Shown: positions 44,149 through 53,347, numbered from the stretch's first letter. The stretch: 64,000 nucleotides of DNA from Gp13-AA77 sp035946575 (GCA_035946575.1 DASYZG010000073.1:1-64000); one strand, 5' to 3'. The notes: generated by a model not told the origin, from the letters alone. Translations and numbers: made by a program.

Positions 44149-45405
44149 TCACTTGGCCTCCGTCGGATCCTTCAGCGCCACGCGATCGCCGGGATTGAGG
44201 CCCTCGGAAATCAGCAGCGCAGTTTCGCTGCGCCGCCCGACCTCGACGGGACGCTCGTCGAAATGCGACCCGCGCAGCACGTAGGCGACGCTCTCACCCG
44301 CCTTCTGGAACACCGCCTCAGGCGGAACCAGCACGGCGTTCGGAAGGCGATCCACGGCCACGCGAGCCGTGGCATTGATGCCCGGCCGCAGCCTGTCGTC
44401 GAACTGAGCGAGCGCGATCCCGACCTCGAAGTTCCTCGAAAAAGGCCAGCCGCTGCTGAAGTCCACTGTCGCCAGCGTGCTGATCTCCACCAAATGCCCG
44501 TTAAAGTCGCGATCGGGAATGGCATCCACGTGGATCGAGGCTGTTTGGCCTCGTGCGATGCGGGCGCGATCGGTTTCGTCGACGCGAACGTCGAGCCGCA
44601 GCGTCTTGAGATCGGGAATTTCCAGGATGCCGGCGCCCGGCCAGGCCCGGTCCCCTTCCTTGAACTCCTGACCGCCGCCGAAGAAATTCCCCGACCGGTA
44701 ATTGGTCAGCACGGTAACGACGCCATCGAGCGGAGAGCGCAGAGTCAGCGCCGCGATGCGGTGCTCCGCCAAATGGACGTCGTAAAGAGCCTTGTTGTAC
44801 TTCTCCTTCTTGCCCTCGAGATCCGCGGCGGCGCTATTCTGATCCGATTTGAGCTTCTGGTCGGCCTGGTCGCGCTTGCTTTGGGCATCGGTAACCGCGA
44901 GCTTGGCCTCCTCGCCCTCGATCCTGGAGACGATCTCACCCTTGCTGGCATCCAGCTTGGCGGATTCGACGTCGTAGCCGGCCTTCAGCAGGTCGGTGCG
45001 ATCCTGCTCCTGAGTAATGGTCGCCTGCGCCTTTGTCTGGCCGATGTCGGCCTCGGCGGACCTGAGCGCGGATTTGTCCTGCGCGAGTTCCTGCTGGAGC
45101 TTGGTGGTATCGAATTGCACCACCACGTCGCCTTTCTTCACGCGGGCCCCGGTGTGAACGAGGTGCAAAATCTGCAGATCTTCGGCGTTGGCCGGGGCAT
45201 TTACAGATACTGACCGGAGAGCCTTCAGCCGGCCGCGCAGTTCGAGATAGTCCACAAACTCACCGCGCCGGACCTCGGCCGTGGGTACCGGCGGCCGGAA
45301 GTCAGCCAGCCGAACCGCCGCGAAGGCCCCACTCGCGAGGACCAGAGCTCCCAAGCTCGTTAGCAGCCAGCGATGACGCGGCCAGATGGATCGAAGTCTC
45401 TCCAT
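44149..45405 (-). CDS. HlyD-type periplasmic adaptor (second of three)
   Basis: A 418-residue membrane-fusion protein with anchor LLTSLGALVLASGAFAAVRLA. The two lipoyl halves are AEDLQILHLVHTGARVKKGDVVVQFD and LRSPLDGVVTVLTNYRSG, joined by a coiled coil of Gln/Lys-rich heptads (about residues 110-220). It lies 108 bases upstream of the third adaptor on the same strand. Why three adaptors sit in a row is unclear; they may assort with different permeases. Confidence 0.9.
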   Translation of the reverse strand: MERLRSIWPRHRWLLTSLGALVLASGAFAAVRLADFRPPVPTAEVRRGEFVDYLELRGRLKALRSVSVNAPANAEDLQILHLVHTGARVKKGDVVVQFDTTKLQQELAQDKSALRSAEADIGQTKAQATITQEQDRTDLLKAGYDVESAKLDASKGEIVSRIEGEEAKLAVTDAQSKRDQADQKLKSDQNSAAADLEGKKEKYNKALYDVHLAEHRIAALTLRSPLDGVVTVLTNYRSGNFFGGGQEFKEGDRAWPGAGILEIPDLKTLRLDVRVDETDRARIARGQTASIHVDAIPDRDFNGHLVEISTLATVDFSSGWPFSRNFEVGIALAQFDDRLRPGINATARVAVDRLPNAVLVPPEAVFQKAGESVAYVLRGSHFDERPVEVGRRSETALLISEGLNPGDRVALKDPTEAK

Positions 45406-45461
45406 GGCTGAAATTGAGACCGGACTACCGGAACAACTTGCGGCAAGAGGAAGTAAGTCTA

Positions 45462-45542
45462 TTTGTTTTCAGCAACATCGTGGGACTTACCCGCGCTCCC
45501 TAGCCCCGGTCCTTTGTTTTCAATAACATCGTGGGACTTACC
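45462..45542. repeat. 30-bp direct repeat in the spacer between two adaptors
   Basis: The spacer holds two copies of a 30-base unit at 45462-45491 and 45513-45542 (period 51, two mismatches). The shared core is AACATCGTGGGACTTACC, with TTTGTTTTCA before it. They lie upstream of the 45405 gene (minus strand), so they may bind a regulator. Confidence 0.75.
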
Positions 45543-45620
45543 TTCATTTTCAATTTTCCAGATACCAGTTTTTGACCGAATTTCAATCTCGAGATATAAC
45601 TCAAGATACGTTTCAATGAC

Positions 45621-46787
45621 TTATGCCTTCCCTCGCGCCACCACGTCATTCTGTTTCAAGCCGGATACGACCACTGTTTCCAGATCGCTCTCCGCCCCGA
45701 TCCGGATGGCGCGCTTCTCAAAACCCAAGCCGGACTTCACCCAGGCGTAGGCCGTACCACCGGCGTCCACGAGGACGCTGTCGCGGGGTACGACCAGGGC
45801 GCCGGGCACGCGGGCGATCTCGACGTCCACGGCGGCGGAAAGGTCGGGTGTCAGTCTCGGTTCGCTACCCTCGATGCGCCAGGTCGCGGTGAAGGTCCTG
45901 ACCTTGTCCGAGAACTCGCTGGTCTCACCGACGGGCGCCAGTTCCGTCAGGTGCGCCGGAAATGACAGGTCAGGGTAGGCGTCGAGATGGACGGTGGCGC
46001 GTTCGGACGGGTTGAGTGCCAGCACGTCCTCCTGGTTCACTTTCATCCGCACTTCCATCGCGGAAGGATCGACAACCTGCATGAAGGTGGCCCAAGGATA
46101 GACCTGATCGCCCTCCTCAACGCGCCCCATCGTGCCACCCTTCCAGATGGTGTTGAGCACCACCGTACCCGCGATCGGCGAAAGCACGCGCATCCGCTGC
46201 TGGTTGTCCTGGGCGTGAGTCATGATCTCCCGGGCGCGGTCGCGCTGAATCTCGAGATCGTGAATGTCGGCCTGGGCGGCCCGCCGCTTCAGGTCGAACG
46301 TGGTGCGCAACTGTTTCAGATTGGCCTGCGCCTCGGCAAGCGCCTCCTGATTCTTCTCGGCATCGATGCGGGAGAGGATTTCGTTCTTCTGCATATCGAG
46401 CCGGGCCTTCTCGAGAGCGTCCTGGGCCTGCTGCAATTCGGCCTCATCTTTGGCCCGCGCCGCGGCCTCGTCCGCCTGCTTATGGGCGATCTGGTCCAGC
46501 AGGTCCTTGTACTCCGCCTGCTTGTCAAGAAAGGCCTTCACCTGCGGCTGATCGTCGAACTCAACCAGCAGGTCGCCCTGGTGGACTTTGGTGCCCGCCG
46601 GGGCCAGTTTGGTGATCGTCAACTGCTCGATGGTGCTGCCGGCGATCCGGGGCGCGCCGATCGAGATCGACTGCACTGCCGCTACCGTCCCCGAAAAGCG
46701 CAGCGTGCTGACGAAGTCTTTGCGGACAACGATGGCAGTGCGGACGGTGGCGCTCGCGGGCGAAGCCACGCGGGAGCGCCACAGCAA
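45621..46787 (-). CDS. HlyD-type periplasmic adaptor (first of three), N-terminus extended
   Basis: At least 388 residues. The body has the lipoyl half PRIAGSTIEQLTITKLAPAGTKVHQGDLLVEFD, a long coiled coil (about residues 75-180) and LSPIAGTVVLNTIW. The TTG at 46787 would leave no membrane anchor. The same frame continues upstream without stop to 46955 and encodes a proline-rich segment and the membrane helix VILILAVVVLSAAGALLLW, so the real start is probably in 46947-46955. Candidates are CTG or ATT, the latter 5 bases after GGGAGGGGG. There is no in-frame ATG, GTG or TTG there. Confidence 0.85.
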   Translation of the reverse strand: MLWRSRVASPASATVRTAIVVRKDFVSTLRFSGTVAAVQSISIGAPRIAGSTIEQLTITKLAPAGTKVHQGDLLVEFDDQPQVKAFLDKQAEYKDLLDQIAHKQADEAAARAKDEAELQQAQDALEKARLDMQKNEILSRIDAEKNQEALAEAQANLKQLRTTFDLKRRAAQADIHDLEIQRDRAREIMTHAQDNQQRMRVLSPIAGTVVLNTIWKGGTMGRVEEGDQVYPWATFMQVVDPSAMEVRMKVNQEDVLALNPSERATVHLDAYPDLSFPAHLTELAPVGETSEFSDKVRTFTATWRIEGSEPRLTPDLSAAVDVEIARVPGALVVPRDSVLVDAGGTAYAWVKSGLGFEKRAIRIGAESDLETVVVSGLKQNDVVARGKA

Positions 46788-47419
46788 CAGGGCGCCGGCG
46801 GCACTGAGAACAACAACGGCCAGGATCAGGATGACGGTCCTGGAAGTGTGGTTGGGTTGGAGTTGTGGAGGCTCAGGCTCAGGAGGCGGTGGCGCGACTC
46901 GAACCTCACGCTCGAGCTCCGCTTCTGTGATTACGCGATTGTGGACCAGGCTAATTCAGTCCCCCTCCCGCCACCGTGCCCTTCCCGGCAGCGCTACCCG
47001 AATATGGTTATCATAACCCCGCGCTCGCGTATTTGGACTGTATTCGTGTGCAAAAGGTTAGCCGAAGTCAGGAGGGGCGCTTGGCAGTGCGGTTGTGCTT
47101 TGACGGTTGTCCTGTCGGATTCCTTCCCGCACATTTGGGAATCCCCGTCCTGAAGTGCTCCTTGCTTATTTCCTTATGGCCTGCGCTGACGAATTCGCGA
47201 AGGGCGCTCCGAGCGTCAAATGACGCCACTGCGCGCCCGCTCATCGATTTGTGGGCGAGAGATTCGTCCGATACGACTGCCTACAGTTAACAGTCGACAG
47301 TCAACAGTGAACTCTCGGGTCGGGTTCTACGCTTCTCGGGCAGGATGTTGGCCCCACTTCGGTTTGGCCCCTTGTTCATGGGGCTTATTGAGCTTCGCAG
47401 ATTATTGGACAGGGCCTGG

Positions 47420-47474
47420 CTGTAACGAGGGCGTCCCGCCCGCGACTGGCGCGCCTGGGACAGGCGCGCTACAG
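47420..47474. repeat. REP-like double-hairpin element
   Basis: The element is bounded by CTGTA and TACAG. It holds GGGCG-TCC-CGCCC (47429-47441) and GCGCGCCT-GGGAC-AGGCGCGC, built on the same plan as 24699-24748. Confidence 0.6.
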
Positions 47475-47612
47475 CGACGGCCTCGTTCAATAATTCTGCA
47501 AACCTCAACAGGGCGAGTTTTCAAAACCTCGGCCTTTGACTGGTCGATCGCCAAGGTTGGCGCCAACCGTGACCGCGCTCGAAGTCACCGCGCCCCGGCC
47601 GTCACATACATG

Positions 47613-47628
47613 TGTGAGTCGTATCACA
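47613..47628 (+). promoter_or_regulatory. CRP/FNR-type site TGTGA-N6-TCACA
   Basis: TGTGAGTCGTATCACA matches the CRP consensus half-sites TGTGA and TCACA with 6-base spacing exactly. TATAGC at about 47649 would serve as a -10, placing the site centre near -41, the class II activator position. The gene start is 76 bases downstream. Confidence 0.55.
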
Positions 47629-47703
47629 ATCGAAAATAGTGTACAGGTTATAGCATTGCTTAGAACTCAGTCTGAGCCTGAGAACGCTCAGGGAAGGGAA
47701 ACA

Positions 47704-48057
47704 ATGAGCACAAAACTGCGGACTTTTCCAACGCAAGGACATCTTGTCACGGGGTTATTGATGCTGATGGTTATGTTAACCATTGCAGCCTCCTCGGTTC
47801 CCGGCAATCACTTTACTCGAGACACGTACCTGCGGGGCAACCTACAGCCAACAGCGGGCAGCTCCGTGCCGGCGGCCCCGGCCGTCATGACGTCTGCCGG
47901 GCAGACTCGCTTTGCTCAACTGGCCCAGAATTTTCCTCGTCCTTCTGCACCATCGCCACGCGCGGCGAAGCCGGTGGTTCAGACAAGCAGCAAAAAGAAA
48001 GTACTCAATCCGAAAACGGTTCCGTGCATGCCACCAGCTTCGTGTCCGCGCTCCTGA
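47704..48057 (+). CDS. Small exported hypothetical protein
   Basis: A 117-residue protein. Signal peptide: LVTGLLMLMVMLTIAASSVPG (about residues 14-34). The mature part is Pro/Ala/Ser-rich and disordered with a basic tail (SSKKKVLNPKTV) and two cysteines near the end (PCMPPASCP) that could form a disulphide. No family is recognised. AGGGAA precedes the ATG, and a CRP-like palindrome lies upstream. A hairpin follows the stop. Confidence 0.6.
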   Translation: MSTKLRTFPTQGHLVTGLLMLMVMLTIAASSVPGNHFTRDTYLRGNLQPTAGSSVPAAPAVMTSAGQTRFAQLAQNFPRPSAPSPRAAKPVVQTSSKKKVLNPKTVPCMPPASCPRS

Positions 48058-48081
48058 ACGGCCAACGCAGGTATCCACTGA

Positions 48082-48120
48082 CCGAGGGCGTACTTGCCGA
48101 ATCAAGAGACACGCCCTCGG
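48082..48120. terminator. Hairpin after the small exported protein
   Basis: CCGAGGGCGT (48082-48091) pairs perfectly with ACGCCCTCGG (48111-48120). It lacks a T-run, so it is a weak terminator candidate between two convergent genes. Confidence 0.4.
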
Positions 48121-48197
48121 CACGCGCTGGCGACCCGGAAACCTCGTGACGACAACCGACTCGCTCGATCCGGCACGACCGGTCCCGCTGTTGTCAA

Positions 48198-51100
48198 TTA
48201 TTGAGCACTTTGGCGCGCTTTGCGCGCGATCAGACCAAATCCGAGCTGTTGTGCCTGGGTCTCAACTTCCGCGAGGTGGGCCGCGGCCTGCGGATCCTTA
48301 TGTTGCGCATCGATCTCGGCCAAGGCCAGCCGCGCCTCGAGTGCCCGATCGACGAACCCCAACCGGCTGGCTTCACTCTCGACTGCAACTAATGTCTGCC
48401 GGGCCGCCGTGAGGCGCGCAGGCTCATTCGACGCAGCTTCCACGCGGGCTCCAATCGTTGCCACCGTCAGCCCAATAGCGCGGTTTTGTACGCGCTGTGC
48501 CAGGGTGCGGGCACGCGCCGAGGCCGCGACTGCCTGATCCTGGCGCCCCTGGCTGAGGAAGGCCTGTGCGAGCGCCGCCTCGCCAAAGGCCTCGAGATCC
48601 GGTTCGCCCTCCTTTCTGAGCTCTTCGAGAGAAGGGATCAGCAGAGCACGCGCTTCGGCGGGGCGCCCCTGCTCAAGGGCACGCCAGGCAAGGTCCACGC
48701 TGGTCTCGGCGACGGATCCCTTCTCCCCAAGTTCGCGCCGGATGGAGAGCGCCTGCGCATACCAGCGCCCCGCGTCATCAAGCGCTCCCTGCTCACGAGC
48801 CACGTCGCCAAGGCCCTCCAGAGCCTGGGCAAGTTGACTCCTGGTTCCGATCTCACGAGCGAGGGCGGCGGCCTGTTCGTATTTGCTGCGCGCGGCCGGG
48901 AGATTCCCTTGATTCGCAAGCACGAGCGCTATATTCGTGAATGCGCCCGCCAGACCGCTTTTGTCACCAAGTTCACCGTATCTGGCGGCCGATTCTTCGT
49001 ACATCTGGCGCGCCTTTGCGATCTGCCCCTCGTTGTAGAAGAGGCCGGCGGCATTGCCCAGCGTTACGGCAGCGCCGGATTCGTCGCCAATCTCGCGATA
49101 AGCAGCCAGCGCCTGACCGTAGAGTTTCTTGGCGTGCTCGGCGTCCCCCTGCTGCCAGTGCAGAATGCCCAGGTTGTTCAGGGACACCGCCACTCCGCGC
49201 CGGTCGCCGGCAGCCTGCCAGGCCTCGAGCGCTCGTTCGAACCCCTGGCGCGCCTCGGCGAGATTACCCTGTCCCTGCTTGATTTGGGCAACCTCCGAGG
49301 CGGCCTGGGCTTCCCCGTCGCGATCCCCGCGCAAGGCAAAAGCGCTTTCCGCGGAACGAAGGGCGGCAAGCGCAGGCTCCGGCTGACCGAGCTTCCACAA
49401 TGCCGTCGCTCGCGCCAGCCGCCCTCGCGCCGCGAGCAGTGCCGAGTCCATGGCCTCGGCGAGTTTCACAGCATGGCTGGCGGCCTGCTCTTCGAGCCTG
49501 TAGTCGGAAACGGATTCGGCCCAATAAGCTTGCGCCAGGTCGATGCGTGGATCAAGGTTAGCCGGCGGCGGCAGCTGGCGCAGAACGCTCAGGGTAGCGA
49601 CCACATCAGCGCTCCGGCCGTTCATCGTCTCTGCGGTCACGAGGCTCTCGCCATAATCCGCGTTGTCCGGAAAGAGGGTGAAAAGCCTGCGGTAGACTTC
49701 CTGAGCGCGTTCCCATTGGCCGGAGACCACTCGATACCGGCCTTCAACGATCAATTGCTGCTCCTGACCGAGACTCGCGGAAAGGTCGTAGGCCCTCTTC
49801 GCTTCTTCACGCGCCCTGCTATCGTAGCCGAGCGCGGACAGCGCAGCTGCGAGCGCCGAGTGCGCCAGAGGGAATTGCGGATCGCGAGCCACGGCGCTCT
49901 CCAGCAATGGCCGGGCCCCGGTCGGATCGAAGGCCCAAAGCTTGGCCAATCCGTCCGCATAAAGCTTCGCCACCTCCGGATCGGAGGGCAGTTCGGCCTT
50001 CACGGCCGCCGCCTGAGACTCCGGCAGGGGACCCGCCGCAAGCGCCTGGCGCAGACGCGTGCCGGCGCGAGAAACGAGGTCGAATAGTCCTGCCTCGGTT
50101 CCGTTCTCGCCGAAGGCTGCCACAATAATGCCCTTCCTGGCATCCTCCAGCCGGAGATCGAGCCTGATATTGCCGCCGCTCTCGCGACCCAAGTCGGTAA
50201 ACGAGCCCAGGATGAGGTAGTCGCTGCCGAGATTGGAGCGGACTTTGTGGAGCGTATCCGGAGCCAGACTGTCCGAATCACCGACGGGCACGTCGAGCTT
50301 CAGGCGGGCGATCTTCTCGGCGGCGATGGCCCGCAAGTGCGGCCCGGCTGCCAGTTCCGAGGTGAGCATCTCCGATAGCGCCGTGGAGAGCCATGCGACA
50401 TCGGGCCTGCCCGTGGAATTCCTTAGAGTAAGAACGGCGATCGAAGTCCGGTGGACCGGGGTCGCGGTTGGCAGGTTCCGAAGCGAGCTGTGGCCTCGCA
50501 GCAAAAGGACGATCAGCAGAAGTGCGGCGAACACCGTGGCCACCGCGAGGAGCAGTCGATAGGGCGCCGGCGCGGGGCCCGGCGGAGGCTCGCAACTTCG
50601 AAGGTCTGCGGCGAGCTTGTCGGCGCTGTCGTACCGGCGTGCCGGATCCTTCTCCAGGCAACGTCCTACTACGGAGCGGAGCCGCTTCGGCAGCTTCGCG
50701 GGCAGCGCCACCTTGGTATCTTCCATAATCGCCATGCTGAGCTCGAAGGCCGTCTGTCCGCTGAAAGGCATCCTGCCGGTGCACATTTCGTGAAGAACCA
50801 CACCGAGCGACCAAAGATCAGAGCGCGGTGTGGCCCCCTTACCGTGCAGTATCTCAGGCGCCAAATACGGCAAGGTTCCCGCGATCGGCCCGAGGTCGGC
50901 GAGCGAGTTGCGTGAACTTGTGAGGCGGGATACTTCATCCGGCTGAAGGTGCTCGGCCAGGCCGAAGTCGAGCAACTTGACGCGTCCGTCCGCGGTTATC
51001 GCGATGTTGTTGCTCTTGACGTCGCAATGCAACACTCGCCGCTGGTGGGCGTACTCCAGAGCTTCGGCGATCTGCGCCCCGTAATGCGCTGCCATTGACG

Positions 51101-51515
51101 GGGGCAGGCCCGCCGCGGGCACCAGTGACTTCAGCGTCCGCCCTTCGACATACTCCATGCAAATGTAGCCGTGCTCTTGTTCCTCGCCGACTTCGAAAAC
51201 CGTGCAAATGTTGGGGTGATTCAGAGCGGAGATGGTGCGCGCTTCAAGCAGAAGTTCGCCCAGGGACGAGTCTTCCGTGATCGGTTTGTTGAGCAGCTTA
51301 ATGGCAACCAGGCGATCGAGTTGAAGATCGCGCGCGCGGTACACGGCTCCCATACCGCCCGTGCCAATGAGCTCTTCAATGCGGTATCTGCCGAGGAGTT
51401 GTCCTGCTCTCAGGTATGCCTGGCCGCTCACGGCCGAAAGCGAGCGCCCCGCGGAGTCAGCCGCCGCAGAGGTTGCGGAGATCGGCATCAGGGCCTCCGT
51501 TTTCGATTCCGGCAT
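48198..51515 (-). CDS. Ser/Thr protein kinase with TPR domain
   Basis: A 1105-residue membrane kinase. The N-terminal kinase (about residues 40-310) has GTGGMGAVYRARD (P-loop), VAIK with the catalytic Lys, catalytic loop HCDVKSNN (HRD reads HCD, a non-RD form), LLDFGLAE and PEILHGKGATPRSDLWSLG. A membrane helix (LLLAVATVFAALLLIVLLL) follows at about 325. The periplasmic part carries a CsgG/TolB-like sensor segment and more than ten TPRs (about 520-1100). Kinases of this layout are common in Acidobacteriota; targets are unknown. Confidence 0.93.
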   Translation of the reverse strand: MPESKTEALMPISATSAAADSAGRSLSAVSGQAYLRAGQLLGRYRIEELIGTGGMGAVYRARDLQLDRLVAIKLLNKPITEDSSLGELLLEARTISALNHPNICTVFEVGEEQEHGYICMEYVEGRTLKSLVPAAGLPPSMAAHYGAQIAEALEYAHQRRVLHCDVKSNNIAITADGRVKLLDFGLAEHLQPDEVSRLTSSRNSLADLGPIAGTLPYLAPEILHGKGATPRSDLWSLGVVLHEMCTGRMPFSGQTAFELSMAIMEDTKVALPAKLPKRLRSVVGRCLEKDPARRYDSADKLAADLRSCEPPPGPAPAPYRLLLAVATVFAALLLIVLLLRGHSSLRNLPTATPVHRTSIAVLTLRNSTGRPDVAWLSTALSEMLTSELAAGPHLRAIAAEKIARLKLDVPVGDSDSLAPDTLHKVRSNLGSDYLILGSFTDLGRESGGNIRLDLRLEDARKGIIVAAFGENGTEAGLFDLVSRAGTRLRQALAAGPLPESQAAAVKAELPSDPEVAKLYADGLAKLWAFDPTGARPLLESAVARDPQFPLAHSALAAALSALGYDSRAREEAKRAYDLSASLGQEQQLIVEGRYRVVSGQWERAQEVYRRLFTLFPDNADYGESLVTAETMNGRSADVVATLSVLRQLPPPANLDPRIDLAQAYWAESVSDYRLEEQAASHAVKLAEAMDSALLAARGRLARATALWKLGQPEPALAALRSAESAFALRGDRDGEAQAASEVAQIKQGQGNLAEARQGFERALEAWQAAGDRRGVAVSLNNLGILHWQQGDAEHAKKLYGQALAAYREIGDESGAAVTLGNAAGLFYNEGQIAKARQMYEESAARYGELGDKSGLAGAFTNIALVLANQGNLPAARSKYEQAAALAREIGTRSQLAQALEGLGDVAREQGALDDAGRWYAQALSIRRELGEKGSVAETSVDLAWRALEQGRPAEARALLIPSLEELRKEGEPDLEAFGEAALAQAFLSQGRQDQAVAASARARTLAQRVQNRAIGLTVATIGARVEAASNEPARLTAARQTLVAVESEASRLGFVDRALEARLALAEIDAQHKDPQAAAHLAEVETQAQQLGFGLIARKARQSAQ

Positions 51516-51738
51516 GGCTCAACCCTGTTAGGTCCAATCCTTTGTATTAAGGATGTTCAGATTACCCGATCGATCACCGTGATCCGCGTCACCGACCGAG
51601 CGTGAGCCTGCGAACAGCAGCCTGGCGCGCCCTCCCCTCAAAAATGCCCCGCCAAACCCACCAAGGCATGGCGAATGTGTTTCGCCTTTCAAATGTCGGA
51701 GGTTGCTGACTCACGGACCAGGGATCGGGGACCAGAGG

Positions 51739-53103
51739 TCAGCGGGCACGTCCGCCAGCGGGGCTGGCGGGTGCGGCGTCGGAGGCCGTCCTCAGAACGT
51801 CTTCGGCAATCTGCAGCGTACGATCAATGTCCTGCCCGGTGTGGCTGAATCCGATGTGCCCGCGCTTCAGGTTGGAGGGAATCAGGAACACGCCGCGTTC
51901 GATCATGGCGCGGCGGTAGCGAAGGAAACGCGCGGCGTCGCTGCGCAGCGCGTCGGCGTAATTCCCGATCGGCGCCGAGGTAAAGTAAGTCACAAAAATC
52001 GAGCCGAATCCGGCGACCGTCGCCCCGGTTCCGAGGCGCAGGTGAATCTCAAAAAGGCCGCGACGGAGGCGGTCACCAAGAGCGAAGATCCGCTCGTGCA
52101 CCGGCTGGTTCTCCAGGATTTCCATGGTCGCGAGCGCCGCGGCGAGCGCCGCCGGATGTCCGTGATAGGTGCCGGCGAAGCAAGTGTCGCCACCCTCGCG
52201 GGTGTTGAAATGATCCATGACGTCGGCGCGTCCCGCGATAGCCGCCAGGGGGAATCCGTTGGCGATCGCCTTGCCGAACGTGGCCAGGTCGGGACGGACG
52301 CCGCCCAGCGCCTGGTAACCGCCCAGGTGGTGACGGAATCCGGTGATCACTTCGTCGAAGATCAACAGCGCGCCGTGCGCCACGGCCAGATCGCGCAGCC
52401 CTTCCAGGAACCCGGGGCGCGGCAGAACCGAGCCCATGTTATGAGCGATCGGCTCGACGATGATCGCCGCCACCTGATTGCGGTTCGTCTCAAGCGTCTG
52501 CTGCACTTCTTCGAGGCTGTTGTACGCGCAGACGAGCGTGTGCGCGAGGGTTTCAGGCAGAATCCCGGCTGAGCCCGGCGCCAGTCTGCCCGTTCGGCTT
52601 CGCGGGTCCCTTTCAGCGCTCACACTCGCTTGCGGGGTGTTCGCCAGGACCGAATCGTAGGTGCCGTGATAGCAGCCATCGAACTTGAGGATCTTCGGCC
52701 GGCCGGTGAAGGCGCGCGCTACGCGCAGCGCGTTGAACACCGCTTCGGAGCCGCTTCCGCAAAGCTGCACGCGCTCGGCGCAGGGCACGTGCCGGTGGAT
52801 CTTCTGCGCCACTGCGATCTCAAGCTCCGTAACTCCGGCACCGGGCAGCGGCGCCGACCGCAGCGCCTCGGCCACGCGCCGGTTCACCTCCGGATGGTTG
52901 TGGCCGAGCAGGACGGGTCCGAAAGCAGCGTGATAATCGAGATATCGCTTGCCGTCCACGCCCACGAGGTAGGCGCCCTCGCCTGCGCGAAAGACGATAG
53001 GCGGCGTCATCTTGCGCGCGGCGCTCGTGACACCGCCGGGAATCACCTCACACGCCTGGTTGAACAGGACTTCGCCGGTGGACGGTGACAGGGTGGATTT
53101 CAT
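51739..53103 (-). CDS. Class-III aminotransferase, glutamate-1-semialdehyde aminomutase-like
   Basis: A 454-residue PLP enzyme. It begins FNQACEVIPGGVTSAARKM, then shows the GSGSEAVFNALRVARA phosphate site, KFDGCYHGTYD, IVEPIAHNMGSVLP, LIFDEVITGFR and the lysine motif TFGKAIANGFPLAA (about residues 285-298). It differs from true HemL, present at 59912, by missing HemL hallmarks such as SWGP, so it is a paralogue with another amino substrate. It lies alone, upstream of a sugar-binding lipoprotein on the opposite strand. Confidence 0.88.
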   Translation of the reverse strand: MKSTLSPSTGEVLFNQACEVIPGGVTSAARKMTPPIVFRAGEGAYLVGVDGKRYLDYHAAFGPVLLGHNHPEVNRRVAEALRSAPLPGAGVTELEIAVAQKIHRHVPCAERVQLCGSGSEAVFNALRVARAFTGRPKILKFDGCYHGTYDSVLANTPQASVSAERDPRSRTGRLAPGSAGILPETLAHTLVCAYNSLEEVQQTLETNRNQVAAIIVEPIAHNMGSVLPRPGFLEGLRDLAVAHGALLIFDEVITGFRHHLGGYQALGGVRPDLATFGKAIANGFPLAAIAGRADVMDHFNTREGGDTCFAGTYHGHPAALAAALATMEILENQPVHERIFALGDRLRRGLFEIHLRLGTGATVAGFGSIFVTYFTSAPIGNYADALRSDAARFLRYRRAMIERGVFLIPSNLKRGHIGFSHTGQDIDRTLQIAEDVLRTASDAAPASPAGGRAR

Positions 53104-53114
53104 CGCGAGCAGGA

Positions 53115-53235
53115 ATTATACCATTGAGCCATTTAGCTATTGAGTCACCGGATCATTAAGCCATTGCGCTTGATTCATTGGCAGACAAGAAGACGAAATA
53201 CGAGGGACTGAGGCTCAATGACTCAATGAACCAAT
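53115..53235. repeat. Intergenic microrepeat (ATTGAGTCAT / CATTAAGCCATT words)
   Basis: CCATTGAGCCATTTAGC, TATTGAGTCACCGGATCATTAAGCC, GCTTGATTCATTGGC and CTCAATGACTCAATGAACC follow one another. They share vocabulary with 35496-35656 and 44041-44148. Confidence 0.6.
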
Positions 53236-53347
53236 CTTCTCCATCACTTTGAGACGTGACGCTCAACACGCTATTGCAGAGCTCGTTAAGGAGTACTATA
53301 AAACCTGAAGAACAGCCCAAACAGAAAGTGGCCGCGGAGGTGAGATC

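Larger units (their letters stand above)
46956..47703. other. Long intergenic region with REP-like element
   Basis: The stretch contains CAGTTAACAGTCGACAGTCAACAGTG microrepeat words (47284-47310), a double hairpin at 47420-47474, and a CRP-like palindrome at 47613-47628. I see no credible gene in it. Confidence 0.5.
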
